Source of the DNA: Bisporella sp. PMI_857
Taxonomy: Eukaryota; Ascomycota; Leotiomycetes; Helotiales; Helotiaceae
Assembly: GCA_021307315.1 (NCBI GenBank)
Contig: JAJSPD010000249.1
Coordinates: forward strand, 1-13,555
Direction: 5' to 3'
DNA: 13,555 bases
Position numbers and translations under genes: made by a program. The notes under the pieces are model-generated. The model was not told where the DNA came from and made no database searches. It saw only the letters and a list, made by a program, of their open reading frames with translations. This document shows positions 7,170 through 13,555 of the stretch, piece by piece (positions within the stretch are counted from its first letter, which is position 1; every line of letters starts with the position of its first letter).

Positions 7170-7192
7170 ATTCTTATATAAAGGGTCTACTG
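7170..7192 (-). repeat. Right terminal inverted repeat of the Fot-like element
   Basis: Reverse complement begins CAGTAGACCCTTTAT and matches the left arm at 21 of 23 bases. Confidence 0.9.
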
Positions 7193-7194
7193 TA

Positions 7195-7305
7195 TCTCTT
7201 AGCTAAGCCTACAGTATCTGCATAGGTATAGTACTATATACGACGCAATTATTATACCTAACGTAGTGCCAAACCGTAAATCGGTTGTCCGCGAGTAGTC
7301 TTAAC
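7195..7305 (+). promoter_or_regulatory. Short upstream region of the 7306 gene, abutting the transposon
   Basis: Only 111 bp separate the transposon's right TA from the gene's ATG. The interval is AT-rich with tatagtactatatacg around 7226-7241 but no clear core promoter. The original promoter was therefore probably pushed about 1.9 kb away, or the transposon end now serves as upstream sequence. Confidence 0.3.
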
Positions 7306-8799
7306 ATGGGTACGAGACGCACCATCTTCGTTCCTGAGACTAGCCTAGTCGCACTCCCAAAACATAAAGGTAGCGACCTGGTCTGCATACTCTACGACGG
7401 TGCCATTTACGTTTTTGATAGATCCTGTTTTCCATATAAAGCCAGGGGATGTTATAAGAAACACGATGCCGAGGAAATTGCTACGATCTGGTGGTCTAGA
7501 TCAGAAGAGATTAGTTATTTTGTTAAAGAGGGCAGGGATGTCCAAACAATTAATCTGAAGTCTCTTGATCCGGAGATTCCTCCCGATGTTGCCGGAATAT
7601 TGCTTTCACCAAAACCCAGGACGGATGCCGCGGCCAAGGACCAGAACGGTGAAGATCTAACGACGAATTCTAGCTGTGGGAAGTCACTCCAAGAGCTGAA
7701 GACAGAGAACGATCAGCTCCATTCGCGCATTGAAGAAGCCACGGCTACTCTCGTTCGACTGAGACCACCGCATACAGACAAAATTGCACAACTTTATGAT
7801 GGATTGTCGAATCAGATTAAGACCTGGGTTCTAGAGAGCTTTAATGATTTCGAGGATGATGAGAATCGTGGGTTCGAAACTATGTTATCGCGCTCCATAG
7901 CCAGATATCCTGGGGTGGGGGCCATTTTGAGGAAATTTCAGCTCGAAACTCTCAAAGGGTTAGAGAGCTCTCTTGCTTCCGAGTTATGGCAATATAAACG
8001 TTATGGCCTCATAGCAACCATGATGCGCTACGTCTGCGAAGTAATTTTGAGCGAGCCGTTGCCCATTGTACGGGAAGAAAAAACGAGATTGTTAGAAGCC
8101 ACCTTTCAGAGCTTGACGGCAGTAGAACCCCCCAAAGGTAATCTTCCCGTCCCTGGTACGCATTTAACCACACTAACCATTCCCTGATTCCTAGATCGCT
8201 CTGCCATGTCCACTTACAAATACGATATTGCAACTGCAATTGGCGACGAAGGATACGTCACTCAGTATAAAGAAATTGAACGTCAGCATACTGACAATCT
8301 TTATGATTCTCTTCAATGCATTCTTTCGGATGATCACAACGAACAGGAAGCCAAGGATTCGATCCGTAACGAAATGGTAGCGCCCGCCTTAGCTCTCGCC
8401 TGGGAAGTATGTCCTAGTCGATACGTCCCCATTTCCAATTGGTGGCTCATTTTCTGACAAGAACAGGTTCAATCGGCGTCAAGTATTTGGGAGTTCAGGT
8501 GCTCCGAGTGGTCTGACTGTCAGCCAGGGGAGCTAATGTATAAGATAGCGAAGTTTCCGACGCCGGATAAGAAGTATGAATGTATCAATCTAGCTACTCG
8601 TGGAAAGAAGCTGAAACCGGAAACCGACCTGAAAACACCGGATCAAATGAAACGCCTTGCATATGTGCTGGACGTGTTTCCAGGCCTGTACTGCCAGACG
8701 ATTACGGAGACAGATTGTTCGCCAAGAGAAACAATGAAGGGGCCGTTGTTGATAGTGAGTTTCGTCTCGCCTTATTCAACCACGCCACCGGAGACATGA
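7306..8799 (+). CDS. Unidentified fungal protein, three exons (~458 aa)
   Basis: I do not recognise a named function. Exons are 7306-8137, 8195-8406 and 8467-8799, joined by two standard fungal introns; the frame is open through both junctions and ends at TGA 8797-8799. A TTG seven codons upstream is in frame, but ATG 7306 is the first ATG. Residues 1-100 form a mixed region; 127-152 is a probable coiled coil (LQELKTENDQLHSRIEEATA); a helical segment follows with DKIAQLYDGL...IKTWV; exon 2 holds the GDE-containing segment; the C-terminal part has KYECINLATRG and ends near GPLLIVSF. This layout matches the partial minus-strand gene at 12577-13555 and resembles a widespread class of uncharacterised Pezizomycotina proteins. 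No signal peptide or membrane segment is apparent. A GTGAGT at 8755 could start a third intron, changing only the last ~15 residues. Confidence 0.75.
8138..8194 (+). other. Intron 1 of the 7306 gene
   Basis: 57 bp, donor GTAATC, branch-like CACTAAC near 8170, acceptor CTAG, phase 1. Splicing joins PPK to a codon GAT and continues in DRSAMSTYKY. An alternative donor at 8156 (gtacgc) keeps the same phase but gives a 39-bp intron, so I prefer the longer one. Confidence 0.75.
8407..8466 (+). other. Intron 2 of the 7306 gene
   Basis: 60 bp, donor GTATGT, branch-like CTGAC near 8453, acceptor ACAG, phase 0. It removes the stop codon at 8455-8457 and joins ALAWE to VQSASSIWEF. Confidence 0.8.
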
Positions 8800-8823
8800 C
8801 AGTCGGACAAGCAAGGACCCTAG

Positions 8824-9317
8824 TGCCTACTGCCTTCATTCCAATAGCCTAGGTATGAATAGAACCGAAAGTTCGAAGCAGGCCTGGCATCGAAGCCTCT
8901 AATCTCTATTTCATATTCACTTGCTATCAGCTATGATGCAGAAGTTGCATCTGTATTGTGAGACTGCGATGTTATACTATAAACTTGTCAGGGCCAATGT
9001 GTCAACCTGCAATAGGCTGACGCAGTGGCAGATAATGAATTCAACTGGTAATAACTTAAGGTCCAAACTGATCAATTAATCAAGTCTGAAGTACTAAAAG
9101 TGGGAGTTAAGCCCCCCTTTATACTACCGGAAATTGGTTGATGAGTCAGGTGATTAAGCCAACTATAGGCAGATGCTGTAGCTTGCCTAACTCCGCTGTA
9201 GCCTAGGGGAGTGAATACTGCCTATAGAGTATAGATCAGTATAAACACAGTGTATAAATCCCTATTACATAAGCTCGTAATATTACGTATAATTCAGATC
9301 ATGTAACTAGGTTTGAC
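8824..9317. other. Gene-free stretch with an inverted repeat
   Basis: No sustained open frame is seen downstream of the 7306 gene. The only structure I can support is the 10-bp inverted pair at 9163-9172 (CTATAGGCAG) and 9218-9227 (CTGCCTATAG), with gctgtagc present twice in the 45-bp spacer. The stretch may be old transposon or LTR remains, but I find no boundaries. Confidence 0.4.
9163..9227. repeat. 10-bp inverted repeat with 45-bp spacer
   Basis: CTATAGGCAG at 9163-9172 is exactly complementary to CTGCCTATAG at 9218-9227. The spacer contains two gctgtagc copies and short ctcc/ggag pairing. It could fold, or mark the ends of a tiny degraded insertion; no flanking duplication was found. 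Confidence 0.5.
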
Positions 9318-9755
9318 TCAATGCTTGCTCATTATTATTCCTGCTGGTCCCTTCCTACCTGAGTACCTTCCCTCTTCCTCTTCTTCCAACCCCATCAGAG
9401 CGAGCGTGTTAGATAGGAGGACAGTTAACTTATGTGAAAAATCGATGATATTTGAAAAACTTTGATAAGTTATATTGATATCATGATATGTATAATCAGC
9501 TTTGCTATCCGAGCTCACCTTCCCACAATCTGTCTTAATCGGGTATGAGCCTGTCGAAACTTTTCCATAAAAGATAAAATGCCGACCGTAGTAATCCTCC
9601 TTGTAACCAAAAGTATAATCAAAGCCCCAACGAAGGCGGTCATAAGAGTGGGGTTGGACAAAAAAATGTCTCTTTGCAGAAAGACTACATGAATTACCTT
9701 GTTCCGTCTCGACCAGTTGCCCAATCCAGACAGTGACAAGGAAAAGTATTACCTA
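9318..9755 (-). other. Unresolved open frame, possible coding relic
   Basis: The minus strand stays open for about 145 codons here without an ATG near its 5' end, and its left part has a protein-like aromatic composition (SYDRLRWGFDYTFGYKEDYY). An overlapping frame (9515-9739) is also open and contains a hydrophobic segment (MTAFVGALIILLV) followed by a basic helix. The two frames cannot both be real. A GTGAGC after KTDCGK at about 9518 looks like a splice donor, and tatctag near 9756 like an acceptor, so an internal exon is conceivable. I recognise no domain. The frame lies just downstream of a decayed gene on the same strand, so it may be decayed too. Confidence 0.25.
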
Positions 9756-9933
9756 GATAGTGATGCGAAATAACCGTTGCAATAGTAACAAACTTCTTTA
9801 ACGAGATGAATTATCGTATGTTGAAGATGGTTCGCAAACCCCAAGAACTCGCAAATGAAAGCACAAGTAGACTTATCTCTCAACAATCCACCTTATATCA
9901 ATCTACTTAAAAAGCTGACTAATGGATTGCTCA

Positions 9934-10834
9934 CTACAGGTACTTGTCTATCCAATGTGGATTGAGCCATCTCACATCCTTAAAGGCCTGCCAGAGCTTG
10001 CATGCCTTATTCACATCAACCTTACAAGCCTGTTGAGAATCTGTGTTTTTCGAAACTCTTTTCCAAGTTTCAGGCACCCAACCGACTGACAAAAATGCGA
10101 CGCTTTGAAGTAAGGTATGTTGCACAGTCCAGGTGGAGATTAGCAGCAAGTGCCTTTCGTATTCGTGAAGGAGATGAGCGGCAGGGTCATCTTCAAAGTC
10201 CTTCCGCTTGATCTTGTATTGCCTTAGGAAGGATATCGGGCGGTGGGCAGAAGTCTCGGACGGAGCTATAGTTATTGTCTTTGCGGCTTGGCTTGACTCT
10301 AATCGGACCTGCCGGAGCTTCTACCGTTAGCCATAGCTTAAGACGGGATTTCTTAATGCTACTATTCTTCAAAGCCTGATTGTAAGTCCGTGGCGGTCTA
10401 GTGGCATTAAGTCCGGAAGCAGGGGCAATATTGGTGTAGCGTCTTCCTCCATTCTGCAGCGATCTGTCATTTAGTAGTTGTGCTCGCTCTCTTTTATACC
10501 ACTGACGAGGGTTGGCGATGAATCCTTTCATCACCCGGAATTGGAATTGGAGAGCGAGGTCGCATTCCTTTCGTAGAGGTAATTGTTGTTGTATAAGATT
10601 CTTGTTCGTCGCGGTAATGTGACCACCCACTACTCGTTATGTTCCCAGTATCTCATTGTTCGTGAATGGTAGGGATTCTGAGGATGATGGGCTCTGGGAG
10701 TCGGGGAATAGAATAGAATTTTTCACACTATTGGTAGCAGCATTCTCAGGATTGATATTTTTAGTTGCTGGAGATACTAGTGGTGATACTGGAAGCACGC
10801 CGGGAAATGATGGCATGGACTTCGTACTCATCAT
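9934..10834 (-). pseudogene. SWIRM-domain protein relic (Fun19/laf1-laf2-like)
   Basis: Reading right to left on the minus strand, fragments appear in the order known for fungal Fun19/laf-type proteins: a Ser/Pro-rich N-terminus with ATG at 10832-10834 (SFPGVLPVSPLVSPATKN), an IANPRQWYKRERAQLLNDR segment, SSVRDFCPPP, then the SWIRM domain pieces HLLHEYE, LHLDCATYLTSKRRIF, LGKEFRKT and DSQQACKVDVNKACKLW, ending RWLNPHWIDKYL with TAG at 9934-9936. In this family the SWIRM domain binds DNA or nucleosomes and the proteins associate with Rpd3L-type histone deacetylase complexes. Here the pieces lie in different frames: an in-frame TAA at 10637-10639 and frame changes near 10200-10220, 10156, 10076-10085 and 10044. 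Introns cannot explain changes this closely spaced. Upstream coding-like sequence continues to about 10919 without an ATG. It is probably a decayed duplicate of a conserved gene located elsewhere. Confidence 0.75.
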
Positions 10835-10919
10835 TTCTGATGATTTTGTGCGACTAAATTTGTTGTTGAGTGTTGGCTCCGTCGGCGGCAGTAAGCTCTT
10901 AATGCCGAGGGTGATTAGG

Positions 10920-12111
10920 TTCTAGATTGATTGTGTTTATTGTGAGCGATAGTGATTAAGATGTCAAAGTAGTTTTTAAAAGAATCGGTAAAAGAATAAG
11001 TCGCCGGTGAATCAAGACAGTCAAAGATTGCAGCGACTGAGTTGAGCTTCTGTTGGCTATTAAAGAGTCAACTGTCGTTGCTTTGTAATGTATGTGGCAA
11101 GCCGGAGAAGGGTATTACAGATTTAACATAGCACAAGGCTTCTCAGTTAATGATGATCCCTTAAGATATAGAAGATGGAAGCGGAAGTGGGTTGTAGTTA
11201 AGTTAGTCATCATCTGCCACCAGATCAGTTCTTTGATGAGCTTCAATACGAGCGCACCTTCTCGATTGGGCAGGAACAATAGACGCCAGCCTTCTAAGCC
11301 CCCTATCACTAATTCAATTAAATAAACCTAATGGAAGAGAAGAATAGGCAGCGATAATTCGTCAGTTGCGCCGTCCACGCGAATCAGAATGGAATGGCAA
11401 GGTCAACGGCATCAAGAATGCTCCAATCGCACATTCACATTCGGTTGGGTTACTCAATAGGTGGAGTAAATTGGGAGCGTATTATGGGTGGATAAAGAAA
11501 ATTGAACTTCGATTTTGTGTGTTTCTCCAAGAGCTATTTTGTTTCATATGGCGTACCTTCAGGGGTGTTGAAGATGAAGTGGCTGTTAAGCAACAAGGAT
11601 ATCTACTTCATTACCCATGTGTGAGGTCTAAGCAAGGGCTCCTTCTGTTACCATCACACGGACTTGTACCACTATGCCTGACTTTCCAGACAAAATTGGT
11701 GAGATCTAGGCAGACAGTTCCCGAATGTCCTCAACAGCTTCTCAATCCCAAAATCTCCTCCCGAGCTGCTCGACAGCTCACACATTTCCCCATCCCGCAC
11801 CGCTGCCTCGGCTTTTGACTCCTCGAAGGGCGTCCACAATTTCGTGGTTGTGGACCTGTCTTAGGAGTCGTGATAGTAAGGTCGCTGTTAGTTCACAGTC
11901 TGACCGAAAAAGCAAAATATCAAAGCTTACCCGCCGAGCTCAGCTGACAAACCTACGAATAACTTGGAAATTTGGAGATGCTTAAAGTCAAGGTGCCATC
12001 AAATTTTGCACGTGGGTTTCTCGCCACTTAGGGAGGGACGTTAAGTTAAGTTAGTAGATTTCTAATCGAGTGAGTAATATAAAATTTGTTTTCACATGTA
12101 AGTTATTATAA
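10920..12111. other. Gene-poor stretch upstream of the SWIRM relic
   Basis: The plus-strand open frame 11366-11818 and its overlap 11725-11985 show no motif, no biased composition and no plausible exon partners, so I do not call them genes. The stretch would have included the promoter of the SWIRM relic. The only structure I can support is the nested hairpin at 11817-11869. Confidence 0.5.
11817..11869. repeat. Nested inverted repeat (two-step hairpin)
   Basis: Outer arms are GACTCCT (11817-11823) and AGGAGTC (11863-11869). Inner arms are GTCCACAA (11832-11839) and TTGTGGAC (11848-11855) around an 8-nt loop. The internal loop is nearly symmetric (8 and 7 nt). All 15 base pairs are perfect Watson-Crick. 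No function is evident; there is no U-run for a polymerase III terminator directly after it. Confidence 0.6.
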
Positions 12112-12319
12112 GTAGCTGTTAGTACAATTAACTAGAGAGGTCATGTGGTCACGCACTTGAACGAAGGATGTCGTTCACGTGACCCGGAACGGGGTTATAT
12201 AACTCGTAGTTTCACCGTAGTTAGAACTTAACACTCAATCAATCACTCACTCAAGAATACAATAGGCACTCACGTCAGGAACGTGGTGGTGCCCCGTATT
12301 AGAGTGAACCCACAGTAGC
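12112..12319. repeat. 5-bp target duplication GTAGC
   Basis: GTAGC lies at 12112-12116 and 12315-12319, directly against the TG and CA ends of the LTR. An a precedes each copy, but on the right side it is the terminal base of the LTR. Confidence 0.92.
12117..12314 (+). mobile_element. Solo LTR, 198 bp, with perfect 5-bp target duplication
   Basis: It begins TGTTAGTAC and ends GAACCCACA with an exact GTAGC duplication. A TATA box (tatataa, 12196-12202) follows a CACGTGACC motif and precedes a region rich in caatcactcac. The plus-strand orientation follows from the TATA position. It resembles the LTR at 121-342 in its first nine bases, early TCATGTG and CCCACA end. No internal retrotransposon sequence is present. 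Confidence 0.92.
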
Positions 12320-12576
12320 TTTAACTTCATTCGTTCTTTTATTTACTAGAAGACTTGGTAGATTCACGAGCGTAAAATTGCAAAGAAGAACATGTGTATA
12401 GCGCTTAATAAACAGCTAAGTAGACGTAAATTTTTATAAAAAAATGAACCTGATGGCCAACCGCATCTTTGTCCACTTCTACCGCTACTATCCCCTTATT
12501 GCTACTGCTATTGTCGATGCTTATTTTGGTTTTAACATAGAAAACACAAGCACAGCCTGAGCCATAATAACTCAGA
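12320..12576. other. 3' flank of the minus-strand gene
   Basis: About 257 bp between the solo LTR and the stop codon of the 12577 gene. AT-rich, including aataaa near 12407-12412 on the plus strand. It would contain the 3' untranslated region of that gene. No other feature is seen. Confidence 0.4.
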
Positions 12577-13555
12577 TTAACCTTCCTTCTTACTGTCAAA
12601 CCAGACCACAGCTGGAGCTAGTACCGATGCGTCGTCGTAACATTCCGCGTCATTATATCCATACGCTTGTAGAAGAGGCTGGACTACTACTGTGATCGGC
12701 CTACCCAGCAACCGATCTTCATGGTCATCTGGATGCACTAAGGAATGCGGCTTAAGGCATTCATTTTCTGCGTTAAATAAGGGTGGCAAGTCTGGTAAAG
12801 TGGTGCACTTGAACGTAGCTCTTTGGACCCATAATTTGTAAGAAGTATTTGCGGCTTCTTGATAGATGCTTACAAGCTGCTGTCCAAGGGCACTTTCGAA
12901 ATTGACCTTATTTTGTATGATGTGACGTGCTGGTCCAGATAGAAAGCTTTTTGCTTGCAAAAGTGCAGCACTAGCTATCTGGCAATCGGTCTTGTTGCGG
13001 AGAGCGTCTTCCAGTGGTCTATCACCACGCACAGGTGGTTGCAGCAGTCGTAGAGTTTGAGATCGCCAAATGTGTGCTTCTTTCTCGTCGCCTACTTGTA
13101 ATAAGTAAAGTGTTAATATAAGGGCCGCAAGACTTACATGATTGCATAGACTTATAAACTTGTTGGAGCACCCTTTCACGGGATGGTTCAATTCCATTGT
13201 CTTCAAAGCTCTCTTCAAATAGAAAAGGGTTGCAAATAACACTTGTGTATAAATGGTGTGCCACAAGTGCGTGTAGGAATAGATGTGTCACCCTATCCGT
13301 TGGAAGTCCATTTGGAAGTTCGTTGTTGTCCAAGCGGACAACCGCCGACAGCGCTCCTACCAGTTGAGGGTTTTGTAGGCATGAGGTGTCAGAAATGCAT
13401 GCTTTCTTTGCCCAGGTCCTCATTTGGGTGTAAAGTCTCACGAGATCGTCGCGATTCCCGAATTTGTAATTTGCCTCTGCCGGCGAATGGCCCGGCTTCA
13501 TCAATGGCAGACTCCTATACGAGTTTTTGATCGAGTCCCTACTTGATTCTAATTC
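12577..13555 (-). CDS. Unidentified fungal protein, 5'-partial, two exons in window
   Basis: The minus-strand frame is open to the right window edge, so the start lies outside. Exon A is 13555-13138, exon B is 13094-12577 with the stop at 12577-12579; together about 311 residues are visible. The first visible residues are ELESSRDSIKNSYRSLPLMK, followed by a helical segment with DDLVRLYTQMRTWAKK, a hydrophobic HLFLHALVAHHLYTSV stretch, GDEKEAHIWRSQTLRLL at the exon junction, FLSGPARHIIQ, ANTSYKLWVQR and a C-terminus PAVVWFDSKKEG. The function is unknown. Order and spacing of these segments parallel the 7306-8799 gene (LY...TW helix, GDE segment, LWxxR, C-terminal beta-like strand), so I infer a shared family of uncharacterised fungal proteins. 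No frameshift or stop is visible, so it may be a working gene. Confidence 0.72.
13095..13137 (-). other. Intron of the 12577 gene
   Basis: 43 bp, donor GTAAGT, acceptor ACAAG, phase 1; splicing joins YKSMQS to LGDEKEAH. It is short for a fungal intron, but reading through shifts exon A into a frame that soon stops, while the spliced frame continues for 172 codons. Confidence 0.7.

Larger units (their letters stand above)
5283..7192 (+). mobile_element. Complete pogo/Fot-like DNA transposon, apparently intact
   Basis: A 1,910-bp element with TA duplications and 23-bp terminal inverted repeats (5283-5305 and 7170-7192, two mismatches) that begin CAGTAGACCCT. It encodes one uninterrupted transposase (5494-7110). 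Both subterminal regions carry several TAAGAAT motifs, and the two ends share the 15-bp direct repeat aaataagaatacctg (5311-5325, 7123-7137) and a ggctcccRatc pair (5412-5422, 7157-7167). Everything needed for cut-and-paste movement seems present, and nothing in it shows RIP-type damage. It is probably the youngest insertion in the window. Confidence 0.93.
5281..7194. repeat. TA target duplication of the Fot-like element
   Basis: TA at 5281-5282 and TA at 7193-7194 immediately flank CAGTAGACC and GGTCTACTG, the hallmark of pogo/Fot and other Tc1-mariner superfamily insertions. Confidence 0.9.

Noticed and set aside
10656..10925. Plus-strand open frame of 89 codons
   Set aside because: It is the antisense shadow of the Ser/Pro-rich N-terminus of the SWIRM relic, which has homology-like motifs on the minus strand.
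11366..11818. 150-codon plus-strand open frame with an overlapping one at 11725-11985
   Set aside because: No recognisable motif, ordinary composition, no supporting exon structure; chance open frame in a decayed interval.
12405..12599. 64-codon minus-strand open frame
   Set aside because: It overlaps the stop region of the 12577 gene in another frame and has no coding signal.
1..13555. tRNA, rRNA, toxin, defence or biosynthetic genes
   Set aside because: I looked for T-loop-like GGTTCGAATCC strings, conserved rRNA segments and hallmark motifs of such systems and found none that I could support.

Overview
The window reads as nuclear DNA of a filamentous ascomycete fungus (Pezizomycotina). 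The evidence is short GT-AG introns (43-60 bp), two genes of a type common in fungal hypothetical proteins, a relic of the fungal Fun19/laf-type SWIRM-domain family, pogo/Fot- and Tc1/mariner-type DNA transposons, and several solo LTRs. I cannot name the species. About half of the window is mobile DNA or remains of it, so this is a repeat-rich accessory or subtelomere-like region rather than a conserved gene block.

Layout. Positions 1-2210 are a degenerate minisatellite with a 9-bp period. It is split by a solo LTR (121-342) and by a complete but dead Tc1/mariner-type transposon (554-2012, transposase on the minus strand). Removing both insertions joins the array again in 9-bp phase. Positions 2211-3483 hold LTR material: a possible LTR (2211-2605), a clear solo LTR (2964-3196) and an LTR without a matching target duplication (3281-3483). 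Positions ~3523-5182 are a broken pogo/Tc5-type transposase on the minus strand. Its 3' half is missing and its DNA-binding domain is split by another solo LTR (4464-4723). Positions 5283-7192 are a complete pogo/Fot-like transposon with TA target duplications and an intact 538-residue transposase that ends in a PCNA-binding-type motif; it may still be active.

Positions 7306-8799 hold a three-exon gene for an unidentified fungal protein on the plus strand. Positions 8800-12116 contain no intact gene that I can support. They hold a heavily frameshifted SWIRM-domain pseudogene (9934 to ~10834, minus strand) and an unresolved open frame (9318-9755). A textbook solo LTR lies at 12117-12314. A two-exon gene on the minus strand (12577-13555) runs off the right edge. 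It appears to be a distant paralogue of the 7306-8799 gene, and the two converge on the decayed interval.

I found no defence system, CRISPR array, rRNA, tRNA or metabolic cluster. The informative content is the order of nested insertions, the nature of the inactivating changes (two Trp-to-stop changes of the RIP-like C-to-T type), one LTR bordered by an unusually long 14-15 bp duplication, and the intact Fot-like element just upstream of a gene.
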